This document shows positions 9,468 to 17,437 of a DNA stretch of 64,000 bases, one piece after another. Numbering within the stretch: position 1 is the stretch's first letter; every line of letters starts with the position of its first letter. Origin of the DNA: Lactobacillus sp. (lineage in GTDB: Bacteria > Bacillota > Bacilli > Lactobacillales > Lactobacillaceae). A program made the translations under genes and the position numbers. A model generated the notes under the pieces. That model ran no database searches, was not told where the DNA came from, and was given only the letters and a program-made list of their open reading frames with translations. The DNA lies in NCBI GenBank assembly GCA_022651245.1, contig JALCQM010000001.1, positions 62,001-126,000 on the forward strand. Reading direction: 5' to 3'.

Positions 9468-10269
9468 CATTCTCCTCACTTGTGCTTGGAGTTGCAGCTA
9501 CTACGGAAGATGCTCCTTCATTTTTACGATAAGCTGCCATTATATAGATCAATGACAATGCAATTGCGATAAACAATAACGCCGTCGTCGTCAAATTAAA
9601 CGATGACGTCAACACCCATCCAAAGATGAACAGGAAAATCATCCACTTTTCACTAAGAATTTGTTTCAATAGAATTGCAAAACCCAATGCTGGTAATAAC
9701 TGCCCACCAACTTGTAAGAAATCCAACACAAACTTTGGTAATGCATTCAACAATCCCTGTGCAAAAGGCGCGCCGATGAAACAAGTTAGCGTAACAATCA
9801 AGAATCGTTCTGCAAAAGATACTGACGTCGCCATAATGTTCGCCCGTCGAACACCCCTGGCATCGCCACGTTCCGCACAACGATCCGCACGATGCGGAAA
9901 GGCCGCTTGAACCGTCATCGTAAAGTTGTGCAGACCTACACCTAACGCGCCTAACGGTACTGCGAATGCAACAGCGGTTGCTGGAGACCCACTACTTGCA
10001 ATCGCCAAAGGAATCCCAATATACGCTGCCAAATTTAAATCAGATGGTACCGCACCACCTGGCGTAATCTGGCCAAGAAAAATTGCCTGGACAGCAACAC
10101 CACAGAGGACTCCCGCTTTTACATCACCGAGAATAATTCCACAAATCAATCCAGCCACCAACGGTCGGCCAAGTCCGTACCAGCCCCCCGTTGTTCCGAA
10201 AAACCACGGAACTTGGTTGCGTCCAAGATAGGCGAATAATCCTATCAATACCGCTTGCCACAATTGCAT
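9448..10269 (-). CDS. PTS mannose/sorbose-class EIIC
   Basis: Sugar-translocating membrane subunit, about 273 residues with several hydrophobic helices. Family landmarks: GRPLVAGLICGIILGDVKAGVLCGVAVQAIFLGQITPGGAVPSD and HRADRCAERGD. An ATG at 10267-10269 has AAAGG ten bases upstream; an earlier GTG at 10276-10278 is too close to that site. First gene of the operon that continues through EIID, PHP-like hydrolase, exporter and maturase, driven by the promoter at 10348-10376. The substrate is inferred from context to be a sulfated sugar. Confidence 0.93.
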   Translation of the reverse strand: MQLWQAVLIGLFAYLGRNQVPWFFGTTGGWYGLGRPLVAGLICGIILGDVKAGVLCGVAVQAIFLGQITPGGAVPSDLNLAAYIGIPLAIASSGSPATAVAFAVPLGALGVGLHNFTMTVQAAFPHRADRCAERGDARGVRRANIMATSVSFAERFLIVTLTCFIGAPFAQGLLNALPKFVLDFLQVGGQLLPALGFAILLKQILSEKWMIFLFIFGWVLTSSFNLTTTALLFIAIALSLIYIMAAYRKNEGASSVVAATPSTSEENDDDYEE

Positions 10270-10347
10270 GCTGTTCACACCTTTCGTCTAAATGAAAATA
10301 GCCAATAATTCCAACATCTAAAAACAAATATCATACTTGACAATTTG

Positions 10348-10376
10348 ATTATATGGCCAGGTACAACCGCTTACAA
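10348..10376 (-). promoter_or_regulatory. promoter of EIIC-EIID-hydrolase-exporter-maturase operon with cre-like site
   Basis: Minus-strand -35 TTGTAA (10371-10376) and -10 TATAAT (10348-10353) with a 17-base spacer. A 14-base sequence TGTAAGCGGTTGTA (minus strand, 10362-10375) matches the catabolite-responsive element pattern at 12 of 14 positions and overlaps the -35, suggesting CcpA repression. Confidence 0.7.
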
Positions 10377-10399
10377 CGTATCCGGCTGATTTTGATATA

Positions 10400-10433
10400 A
10401 CAAATTGATTTGTATTAGGACAAATATTATAAT
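10400..10433 (+). promoter_or_regulatory. GntR gene promoter with overlapping operator half-sites
   Basis: -35 TTGATT (10405-10410), 17-base spacer, -10 TATAAT (10428-10433). Three half-sites overlap it: ACAAAT (10400-10405), ATTTGT (10408-10413), ACAAAT (10420-10425). Similar sites lie in the sulfatase promoter, so this is the likely GntR operator and implies autoregulation. Confidence 0.65.
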
Positions 10434-10505
10434 GATTGCGATTACATCTCGTACTCAACTTTTTATACCAACTTCTCCTACATTACAGATTGAAGGAAAA
10501 CCGCT

Positions 10506-11252
10506 ATGAAAGCATCTACTGTTCCACTTTACGTTGAAATCACCAAAGATTTAACTAGTCGCATTGAACAAGGTGAATTCCGGCGCGGTGATAAATTACC
10601 CACTGAGCAACAACTCACGCAACAATACCATGTCTCGCGAGTCACCATCCGCCAAGCTGTCCAGCAGCTTGCCAACAAGGGATATATCAAAAAGATTCAA
10701 GGTAGTGGCTCACATGTCCTGTACTCCCCACAAAATCTACTGATGAACCGCTCAGCCCAGATTCTTTCTTACTCTGAAGAATTGCGCCAACGTGGCAAAC
10801 ACGCCTCATATCGCGTTATTAGCTTCTCCCTACAAGAAGCTCCGACTAAAATTTGTACCAGGTTAGACTTACACTCAGAAACCCGCGTGTATTACTACGA
10901 AAGAGTTCTTTCCAGCGATGACATTCCCTATTGCTACGAAGAAGGCTATATGCCCTACGGTTTTTTCCCTGATCTTTCCGCAACACACCTAGAGCACTCA
11001 CGTCTTGATTACGTGGAGAAAGATAAGGGCATTGAGATCGATTACTCACACCAGATCGTCCAAGCAATCTTGCCTGACGAGCGGATGATGCATTTGCTGG
11101 GGCTAGACGAACGAAAGCCACTCATTCGCAATTCACATGTAACCTATGACATGTCAGGCAAGCCAATCTTCAGCACTGTCAACATTTTTGACACTGATTC
11201 CTACCAGGCCAACTTTATTAAGAAGCGGCATCACAGCGATCCCGATACTTAA
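10506..11252 (+). CDS. GntR family regulator, HutC/UTRA subfamily
   Basis: 248-residue regulator of the sulfated-sugar locus. ATG preceded by GAAGGA at eight bases. N-terminal winged helix (YVEITKDLTSRIEQGEFRRGDKLPTEQQLTQQYHVSRVTIRQAVQQLANKGYIKKIQGSGSHV) and C-terminal UTRA ligand-binding domain (RVYYYERVLSSDDIPYCYEEGYMPYGFFPDL... NSHVTYDMSGKPIFSTVNIFD), which usually senses a phosphorylated sugar. It is transcribed opposite to all neighbours and splits the PTS genes into two units; it converges on the EIIB gene at a shared terminator. Confidence 0.94.
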   Translation: MKASTVPLYVEITKDLTSRIEQGEFRRGDKLPTEQQLTQQYHVSRVTIRQAVQQLANKGYIKKIQGSGSHVLYSPQNLLMNRSAQILSYSEELRQRGKHASYRVISFSLQEAPTKICTRLDLHSETRVYYYERVLSSDDIPYCYEEGYMPYGFFPDLSATHLEHSRLDYVEKDKGIEIDYSHQIVQAILPDERMMHLLGLDERKPLIRNSHVTYDMSGKPIFSTVNIFDTDSYQANFIKKRHHSDPDT

Positions 11253-11308
11253 TCAAACATAGCGCTAGGCACTATATCAGCATTCATGTTTCGTAAAGCC
11301 ATAATAAA

Positions 11309-11349
11309 ATGCCTTCACACCGCGCATAAATTACGTGGTGCGAGGGCAT
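11309..11349. terminator. bidirectional terminator between gntR and EIIB
   Basis: A 16-bp stem (11309-11324 with 11334-11349) in which the three non-identical positions are G-T wobbles. T-rich tracts follow on both strands (CGTTTTC on plus; TTTTATTATGG on minus). It ends both the GntR message and the sulfatase-EIIA-EIIB message. Confidence 0.8.
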
Positions 11350-11389
11350 CGTTTTCTGTCAAAGGTGTTCTATGTCTTAGATGCTCTGA

Positions 11390-11863
11390 TTATAGATCGT
11401 CTATCACAATTGGCTGATCATTCGGCACCATTTGGTAAATAAACTTCGTTCCAGCAGCATGCAACTCATTGACCTGAGAAATCTCTTCTGGTGTCAAATT
11501 AATGGTCTTTTGAATCTTCTTCGTGTTCTCACGGTTAGGAATATTTCCTAATGTCACCTCATCAAAGTGATAGCCTTTATCAGCAAGCTTCTTGATTGAA
11601 TCTATTTTCTCAAACAATACCAACGTACGCTCATTTGGATACGCATCGGGGTCAGTTAGTCGAATATATGCTTTTTCGGTCGATAAAATCGACAGCTTTG
11701 TGCCTTCTGGTTTTGCTAACTTCAGCGCCATTTTCTGGGTTGCATCTTTAACTGCATCATCATCAATCACCATGATCCGATTAATACTAAACTTTGGGAT
11801 CCAAGTGGTCTGCACTTGCCCATGAATCCCTCGTGAGTCTACGCGTACATTCATGATTTCCAT
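11390..11863 (-). CDS. PTS mannose/sorbose-class EIIB
   Basis: Cytoplasmic phosphotransfer subunit, 157 residues. The phosphorylated His is in DSRGIHGQVQTTW near residue 15; the family usually has R-L-I-H-G-Q, so a Gly replaces Leu two residues before the His. ATG preceded by AAGGAG at seven bases. It lies 11 bases after the EIIA gene and before a bidirectional terminator. The EIIC and EIID partners are in the second unit of the locus. Confidence 0.92.
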   Translation of the reverse strand: MEIMNVRVDSRGIHGQVQTTWIPKFSINRIMVIDDDAVKDATQKMALKLAKPEGTKLSILSTEKAYIRLTDPDAYPNERTLVLFEKIDSIKKLADKGYHFDEVTLGNIPNRENTKKIQKTINLTPEEISQVNELHAAGTKFIYQMVPNDQPIVIDDL

Positions 11864-11874
11864 TATATTTCTCC

Positions 11875-12276
11875 TTATTCCTCATCTTCGTCTACAGCAT
11901 TAAGCTTCTTTATGACATCTTGAATTCCTTGTTGACCATCACGAATAATTTCTTCTGTAGTCAAATTTGGAGTTAAGACTGCACTCAACAGCATTGGCAA
12001 GTTAAAGCCACTAACCATACGTACGTCTGAACGAGAAAATAGGCGACTTACAACCAAATTATTTGGTGACCCACCTAATAAATCCGAAAAGATAGTTAAG
12101 GGCTCTCCCTTTGGACGCGCTTCCAAAATCTGTTCTAACTGTGCCGTTAAATCTTCATTACCTTGATCGGGAGCAAGTGAAACCGTCTCGATTCCATCAG
12201 TCATTCCTGTAATCATCTTAATCGAATATTTCGCCGCCTCTGGCATTCGACCATGTCCCACAATAATAATTGCCAT
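11875..12276 (-). CDS. PTS mannose/sorbose-class EIIA
   Basis: Cytoplasmic EIIA of 133 residues that takes phosphate from HPr on the His in IIIVGHGRMPEAA (residue 8). The domain continues with IFSDLLGGSPNNLV and VSGFNLPMLLSAVL, both typical. Start ATG has GGGGTG six bases upstream. It starts 11 bases after the sulfatase stop, so the sulfatase is cotranscribed with the PTS phosphotransfer proteins. Confidence 0.93.
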   Translation of the reverse strand: MAIIIVGHGRMPEAAKYSIKMITGMTDGIETVSLAPDQGNEDLTAQLEQILEARPKGEPLTIFSDLLGGSPNNLVVSRLFSRSDVRMVSGFNLPMLLSAVLTPNLTTEEIIRDGQQGIQDVIKKLNAVDEDEE

Positions 12277-12287
12277 TTTTTACACCC

Positions 12288-13649
12288 CTATTCCGGTAAG
12301 TTTTCGTACTCAGACTTATCTTTAGCATGCGCTGAATATGCTTCGCGCTTGTTGACCTTCCAGCTTGACTGAATGGGAATTGGCCCATTTAGTAATGGAT
12401 CTTCTGTACGAACCATAAAATCAGATAACCGTTGGCGCATATTGGTTAACTGCGCCAGATATCTTGGATCGTCCAAAAGGTTATTTGTCTCCATGACATC
12501 ATAGTACAAATCGTATAGTGCCTCTTTAGGCTTGGTAACTTCTCGCAGACCTTCTTGTGCATAAAATGTCTTAGTCGGTGAATTATCAATGTTCGACAAG
12601 TTTAAGTGCTCATAATCATCGAAGTAGCGGATATATTTATAACGCTTAGATCTGACTGAACGAATCGGTTCATATGACGTATGAAAATTAACTTCGCCAA
12701 AAACGTAATCATCACCCTTATACTCATTACCATCAAAAATCGGTGCAAAGCTCTTTCCTTCGAGATAATTTGGCTTTTCAAGATTGACCAAATCTAGCAA
12801 TGTTGGAATCACATCAATTTGGGACAACAACCCATTATATTCTGCGGGGACGCAACCCGGAACCCGGATTGCCATCAGAACGCCGATACCACTATCCGTG
12901 AGGGTGCACTTAGCAAAAGGAAAAGCTACGCCGTGATCAGTGGTCAAGACAATAATCGTTTTCTCATAAAGGCCGTTTCGTTTAAGTGCATCCAACACAA
13001 CTTTCAGATTGTGATCAGCATATTCTGCACTCGTTTCAAAAGCCGCAAAATCTTGCCGTGTTTCAGGGTCATTAGCAACATTTAAAGGTGGACGGGCACT
13101 ACTGACTGCGATGTCTTTAGCAATCGTCTGCGGATACTGCCTGTGCGTTGCGTGCATCCCAAAGGAAACAAAAAAAGGCTGCGTATCAGTACGCTCATCA
13201 AACCAATTCGCTAGTTTATCAGCATTATGATTATCCCATTCGACAAGATGCTCTTCGTCGTATTGCGAACTATCAGTCGTCAAATCCCGCTGATATCCAA
13301 GATTATCCACTGCCAAAGCATGGTCTGTATAATATCCAATTTCGTGCTGAACCCCACATAAGGCTGTCTCATAACCATGATCGCGCAAGTAACGGGCTAA
13401 GTGAAGTCGCTTATCCAGCTTGAACCCGCGCTGCGCTAAGCCTAACATCCCATTTTGATGCGGATACACCCCGGTTAACAAGCTAGCACGACTTGGCGAG
13501 CAAGTCGGCGCAACACTGAACGCATTTTGAAATAAAATAGCGTCCTGACAAAATGCCTGATACTCCGGCGTCGGCACACCATAACCATACGCACTGACAA
13601 GTCGCCCCGTATCGTGCGTATGAATATAAATAATATTCAAAATTTTCAC
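12288..13649 (-). CDS. cytoplasmic Cys-type sulfatase, N-sulfoglucosamine-sulfohydrolase-like
   Basis: Type I sulfatase of about 453 residues. C50-S-P-S-R-A-S-L-L-T-G is the formylglycine signature of Cys-type sulfatases, and PHQNGMLGL after it resembles SGSH-type (heparan N-sulfatase) enzymes. N-terminal THDTGR and later TTDHGVAFPFAKCTL supply metal and sulfate ligands. There is no signal peptide, so it should work in the cytoplasm on a PTS-imported substrate. Start is GTG 13649 or, with better ribosome-site spacing, TTG 13640. First gene of the sulfatase-EIIA-EIIB unit. The linkage cut (N- or O-sulfate) and the sugar are not determined. Confidence 0.9.
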   Translation of the reverse strand: MKILNIIYIHTHDTGRLVSAYGYGVPTPEYQAFCQDAILFQNAFSVAPTCSPSRASLLTGVYPHQNGMLGLAQRGFKLDKRLHLARYLRDHGYETALCGVQHEIGYYTDHALAVDNLGYQRDLTTDSSQYDEEHLVEWDNHNADKLANWFDERTDTQPFFVSFGMHATHRQYPQTIAKDIAVSSARPPLNVANDPETRQDFAAFETSAEYADHNLKVVLDALKRNGLYEKTIIVLTTDHGVAFPFAKCTLTDSGIGVLMAIRVPGCVPAEYNGLLSQIDVIPTLLDLVNLEKPNYLEGKSFAPIFDGNEYKGDDYVFGEVNFHTSYEPIRSVRSKRYKYIRYFDDYEHLNLSNIDNSPTKTFYAQEGLREVTKPKEALYDLYYDVMETNNLLDDPRYLAQLTNMRQRLSDFMVRTEDPLLNGPIPIQSSWKVNKREAYSAHAKDKSEYENLPE

Positions 13650-13739
13650 CCCACTTCAAATTACTGATAAGTTCAGTATAAAACGAATGAAACCATTTTC
13701 AATAAATCAAATCCGATTCGCACAACTTCTTGATTTTTG

Positions 13740-13770
13740 GTATAACAAATATTGACAATACAATACAAAT
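13740..13770 (-). promoter_or_regulatory. sulfatase-EIIA-EIIB promoter with GntR-type half-sites
   Basis: Minus-strand -35 TTGTAT (13763-13768), 17-base spacer, -10 TTATAC (13740-13745). ACAAAT occurs at 13745-13750 and 13765-13770, matching the half-sites in front of gntR, so both units are probably controlled together. Confidence 0.65.
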
Positions 13771-13897
13771 TTTTCTGTTTTGATTCTTTCTACTCATTAC
13801 AGTCAAATGTGCATACCTATCTTTCGAGTCAACCATCATCAAGCTGAAGCGTTAGTTCAATATACCAAGCTGATTTAGTCTGCGGATGTTTACTGCC

Positions 13898-13950
13898 AAA
13901 CCCAAAAGCGCCTAAGCCACTTCAACGATGGCTTAGGCGCTTTTGGGTTT
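13898..13950. terminator. long perfect palindrome, bidirectional terminator
   Basis: Two perfectly complementary 22-base arms (13898-13919 and 13929-13950) around a 9-base loop; the core pairs GCGCCTAAGCCA with TGGCTTAGGCGC. It follows the stop of the isomerase gene by about 28 bases on the minus strand; T-runs are weak but A/T-rich outer arms serve. Confidence 0.85.
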
Positions 13951-13977
13951 TTAATTCATAATCAGTGCTCGTACTCC

Positions 13978-14805
13978 CTAACTTTGGTTGTTTTCCGCCG
14001 CTTCCAGGCCTTCCAAATACCAGTGACTCGCCAGCATCTCTTGGCAATCCAACTGGTTGGCCAGATTGATTTCGTAGATCGCGGTCGCGTTGGAATTCAT
14101 CGCGTGCAAGACGCGCTTCCAGTTGATTGCACCTTCGCCTAACACCAAGCTATCATGGCGCTGGCCCATAGAATCGACCAGGTGGTAATGACGCACGAAG
14201 GGCCGCAGGTGGCGCATCGAGGCGATCAGCTTGTTGTTGTCCCCGTGCACATAGATGAACGCGTGGCTGACATCATAAGCCAGCGGCAGTTGCAGCTGCA
14301 AGAGTTGTGCTTCGAAGGCCGGGTCGCCGTAAGCAAAAATCGGCAACAGGCTATTTTCGAAGACGACGTTATCCGGTGCCGCAGCGGCGAAGTCGACCAT
14401 CCGCCCCAACACCACTTTCTGGGCGGTGGCCAAGTCCGGCCAGTCGCTGGCGAAGTCGTGTTCGCCAGGGTGCAAGGCGTAACCGCCGTGGATCAAGGCG
14501 ACGGCGTTCACCGTTTTGGCGTAATCGATCAGCTGTTGGGAGCTGCTCATCACGAAATCGTACAGCTGCGGGTACGCCAACTTGTTGACACACAGCTCAC
14601 AGCGCAGGCCGTGCCACTTCATGGGGTGATGGAACACGACTTTGGGCACCACCGCTTGGACTTTGGCGACCATTTGTTGAAAATGGACCCAGCCGGCTGG
14701 CGTAAAGTCATCATCGGTCAGGTGGAACTCGAAGACGTCTGGGTGATGCATCAAGCGGTTATCAATCTGCCGCTCGTCTGTACTCGCCTTCAACCCTAAT
14801 TGCAT
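13978..14805 (-). CDS. sugar phosphate isomerase/epimerase (xylose isomerase-like TIM barrel)
   Basis: 275-residue TIM-barrel protein of the AP-endonuclease-2/isomerase superfamily. Visible elements are the N-terminal strand MQLGLKAST, VFEFHLTDDD, KVVFHHPMKW, VALIHGGYALHPGEHD, DNVVFENSLLPIFA, YDVSHAFIYVHGDN and HYHLVDSMGQRHDSLVLGEGAINWKRVL, placing His/Glu/Asp metal ligands at strand ends. It is alone on its strand before a strong terminator. Substrate unknown. Confidence 0.8.
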   Translation of the reverse strand: MQLGLKASTDERQIDNRLMHHPDVFEFHLTDDDFTPAGWVHFQQMVAKVQAVVPKVVFHHPMKWHGLRCELCVNKLAYPQLYDFVMSSSQQLIDYAKTVNAVALIHGGYALHPGEHDFASDWPDLATAQKVVLGRMVDFAAAAPDNVVFENSLLPIFAYGDPAFEAQLLQLQLPLAYDVSHAFIYVHGDNNKLIASMRHLRPFVRHYHLVDSMGQRHDSLVLGEGAINWKRVLHAMNSNATAIYEINLANQLDCQEMLASHWYLEGLEAAENNQS

Positions 14806-14827
14806 CCCTTTTGGCTTCCTTTCTGCA

Positions 14828-15403
14828 TTAACTTGGTAACCGGCGCATCATGCGGCGCAAGTGCGCGCGGTCAATCAAGTGCACCCCGAGGTCGTCCGCT
14901 AACTCGCGCGCGGAATCGGAGAATTCACTATTGGTCAAAACCGTGGCTTCATCGAGCTTATAGAAATTATGCCCGGTCCAGACCTCCTGGACGGCCTTGT
15001 TGCCGACGAATCCAGTATACCGCTTGCACTGGAAGCCGTATGTTTTTCCTTGCTTCGTCGCAATGATATCGATACCTTGGTCCCCTGAAGCTTGCGTCAC
15101 GCGGATGCGCTTGTAGCCGTTGCGCCGCAGGAGGTAGCCACAGAAGTGCTCGAATTCTTCGCCTTCCATGGCATCGACGGCCTCCATTTGTAAGTCGCGA
15201 TATTGAAAATGACGCCGGTACACCCACAGGGCATTGACCACGACCCACAGGCTGATCAGCCCAAAACTCACGGGGTCCAAGACGCCTTTGACACTGCCGT
15301 CACAAAACTTGCGGATGCCAAAACTATAGCCCAACGCCAACGCAAATCCAAGCGTCAGCAGCCAATAGGCCCGCATCAATAACCTATGGAACATTTCAAC
15401 CAC
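14828..15403 (-). CDS. membrane-anchored Mrr-type restriction endonuclease-like protein
   Basis: 191-residue protein with two N-terminal transmembrane segments (about residues 12-30 and 45-62) and a C-terminal Mrr-cat PD-(D/E)xK domain: EGEEFEHFCGYLLRRNGY, then D108-Q-G-I-D112-I-I-A and Q125-C126-K127. The catalytic acid and Lys are present. A short C-terminal tail ends RRMMRRLPS. A GTG at 15403 and an ATG at 15394 are both possible starts. Such proteins are often called restriction endonucleases but their biological target is unclear. It sits just before a GC-rich isomerase gene on the same strand. Confidence 0.85.
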   Translation of the reverse strand: MVEMFHRLLMRAYWLLTLGFALALGYSFGIRKFCDGSVKGVLDPVSFGLISLWVVVNALWVYRRHFQYRDLQMEAVDAMEGEEFEHFCGYLLRRNGYKRIRVTQASGDQGIDIIATKQGKTYGFQCKRYTGFVGNKAVQEVWTGHNFYKLDEATVLTNSEFSDSARELADDLGVHLIDRAHLRRMMRRLPS

Positions 15404-15546
15404 ACTCTCTAATCGGCTTTTTGCCGAGGCTTTCTCTTAAGGGTACCAGAAGATTCCCGCTTTCGCCTAGGACTTTTGGCCCAAAACCGTTGATTCTTCG
15501 CCGCGAATTCGGTAGGCTGGATAAGTATATGAAAGGAAGCGGTTGC

Positions 15547-16350
15547 ATGTCTATTACTACGAAACTCTTCGCCAAGATCCAAGGCGAAGCGATCACCCAA
15601 TACACCTTGGCCAATGCCAACCACATGGCGGTGCGGCTGTTGACGTTCGGCGCCCGGGTGCAGCAACTGCGCCTCCCTAACGCCAACGGGGCGGACCCAA
15701 ACTTGATCGTCGGCTTCGTCACCTTGCAAGATTACCTCAACCAACCCGAACCCTTCGGCGCCTTATTAGGCCCCGATTACGACCACCGGACCCGCGCTGG
15801 TTGGCAAAATTGGAACTGGGACGCGGCGATCGACGGGGATGCCGTCACGATGTCGCTGACGCTACCCGAAAGTGCCGATGAGCAACCCGGCACCCAGCAG
15901 ATTCAAGTCACTCACCGGCTGTCCGCCGATAATCAGTGGACGCAAAGCCTGTCGGTGACCACAGACACGCCGATCACGATCCGCCCTGGCTGGGACCTCG
16001 CCTTCATGTTGACTGGCGACCCGGCCCGCTCGATCGACCACCAACAACTCGCATTAGGAGCTGCCGCGGCTACCACCCCGACTGCCGGCTTGACACCTGC
16101 GACCAGCGCGACTCTGACTGACGACGCCTGGCAGCTGGCCTTGACCACCGACGCTGCCGGCCTGGCCGTCTCTACCTTCGACCATATCGACACCACGACC
16201 AATTTCAACGGCATCCTGGGCCACCCCCGCGCCGCAGTTGGCCTACGCCCGCTGGTGACCCCAGACGACCAGCCGATCACCGTCACCGCCGACCGGCCAT
16301 ACACGCAGAAAACCACTATCACTCTCCAGAGCGGAGCTGAGCGTATTTAG
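15547..16350 (+). CDS. aldose 1-epimerase-like protein, catalytically divergent
   Basis: 267-residue galactose-mutarotase superfamily member; ATG at 15547 has AAAGGA nine bases upstream. FGARVQQLRLPNANGADPNLIVGFVTLQDYLNQPEPFGALLGP is the usual N-terminal beta-sandwich entry. Near the C-terminus HPRAAVGLRPLVTPDD stands where active enzymes carry a catalytic Glu (V-x-L-E-P), so Glu appears replaced by Arg. It is shorter than GalM (about 340). It may bind rather than mutarotate sugars. Convergent with no close partner; very GC-rich. Confidence 0.75.
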   Translation: MSITTKLFAKIQGEAITQYTLANANHMAVRLLTFGARVQQLRLPNANGADPNLIVGFVTLQDYLNQPEPFGALLGPDYDHRTRAGWQNWNWDAAIDGDAVTMSLTLPESADEQPGTQQIQVTHRLSADNQWTQSLSVTTDTPITIRPGWDLAFMLTGDPARSIDHQQLALGAAAATTPTAGLTPATSATLTDDAWQLALTTDAAGLAVSTFDHIDTTTNFNGILGHPRAAVGLRPLVTPDDQPITVTADRPYTQKTTITLQSGAERI

Positions 16351-16831
16351 CGGTGTGTGTAAGGTGGCCTGGTCGTTGTGCGGCGAAGCCGTGCAGCGGC
16401 CGGCAGTTAGGCTCCGCGGGTCTGGGCTGGAGACGCTGTGGCGCCGGCTCCGAAGCGTACGCTTCTCCGCCTAAACGATGAGCCATACGAGCCGTACCGG
16501 CTCATGCATGTCTCATCATTTGCGCGAATCAGCTGCCGCTGATTCATTCACAGCTGAGCCCCGACCCGCTCCGCCTAACCGCCTACAACGGTGATCACAG
16601 CAAATTTATTGCTGCAATAATGCAATACTGGTCACGGTGGTAACTGTTACGCCCTAATTGATGACAACTGATGGCGGCATGCGAATCCGGATCGAACACG
16701 GTGCCCACCGCTTACGTCTACTTGCTGGCGTAAGGCGGTGAATCGTGCACTTTACTCCGGTCGCTAGCCGTTCAAATAGCTGAAATCGGCCGCGCTTGCC
16801 CGACCAATTTGTCTAAAATCAATAAGCAACA
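16351..16831. other. GC-rich intergenic region with a string of hairpins
   Basis: About 480 bases without a credible gene. Palindromes follow one another: GAAGCGTACGCTTC (16452-16465), nested GATGAG..CTCATC (16477-16517) around GAGCCG-TAC-CGGCTC (16489-16503), and GAATCAGC-TGCC-GCTGATTC (16526-16545). Could be a structured RNA or a repetitive intergenic element. Confidence 0.6.
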
Positions 16832-16880
16832 CAAAGAAGCGCCTAAGCCACATTCGGCCTAGACGCTTCTTTGTGATGCT
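16825..16880 (-). terminator. terminator of the BioY operon
   Basis: CAAAGAAGCGCCTAAGCC (16832-16849) pairs with 16856-16873, the two differing positions allowing wobble; the stem extends outward to 16825/16879 with one mismatch and touches the bioY stop codon. Confidence 0.75.
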
Positions 16881-17437
16881 TATCGATTCGTTACCCTGCC
16901 CACACGCCGCAAGCGTCGTGCGATCGTCACCGCCAACCCTAGCTTCAAGGCATCCCCTGGTAGAAAAGCCAGATTGGAAAGCAAGGCGAGGCCCAACGCC
17001 ATGTGGGATTGCCACGCTAACCACAAGGCCCCGGCCAAGTCGATGCCCAACACTAAGCAGGCGAAGGCGAGAACCAATTCGTAGCCCACTCCTCGCTTGG
17101 TGGCCTGCGTTTTTGCCAGAAGCCAGGCGTTGATTGGCGGCGCCACCAACCAGCCGATAAAATACCCGCCAGAAGGCCCGAGCAAGTTGGCGAGCCCGCC
17201 GCGGCCACCGGATAAAAACGGTAATCCTAAGGCCACCAACAATAAGAATACACCCACGGCGGCAAAGGCGTAGCGTGGGCGCAGGAGCTCACCGGCGAGC
17301 ATCACGCCTATGTTTTGTAAGACGACGGCCACCGGGATGATCCCCAATGGAATCCCCGGGAACAAGCCGAGGATGATCATCAGCGCGCACACCAATGCGG
17401 CTTGCAGCAACTGTTTTAACGCGGAATTCGTTGTCAT
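16880..17437 (-). CDS. bioY: biotin transporter BioY (ECF S-component)
   Basis: 185-residue membrane protein, the biotin-binding S-component of an ECF transporter. Recognised by GGRGGLANLLGPSGGYFIGWLVA in the middle and FLPGDALKLGLAV near the C-terminus, with about six hydrophobic helices, and by the family length. Its ATG overlaps the stop of the upstream SDR gene by four bases, so it is translationally coupled to the acyl-chain operon. A BirA-like operator precedes the operon, consistent with biotin control. Energising EcfAAT must be encoded elsewhere. Confidence 0.93.
   Translation of the reverse strand: MTTNSALKQLLQAALVCALMIILGLFPGIPLGIIPVAVVLQNIGVMLAGELLRPRYAFAAVGVFLLLVALGLPFLSGGRGGLANLLGPSGGYFIGWLVAPPINAWLLAKTQATKRGVGYELVLAFACLVLGIDLAGALWLAWQSHMALGLALLSNLAFLPGDALKLGLAVTIARRLRRVGRVTNR

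Larger units (their letters stand above)
13650..13977. other. spacer between sulfatase and isomerase genes
   Basis: About 330 bases holding the sulfatase promoter (13740-13770) and the palindromic terminator (13898-13950); nothing else is recognisable. It is also the boundary between a lower-GC and a GC-rich segment. Confidence 0.6.
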
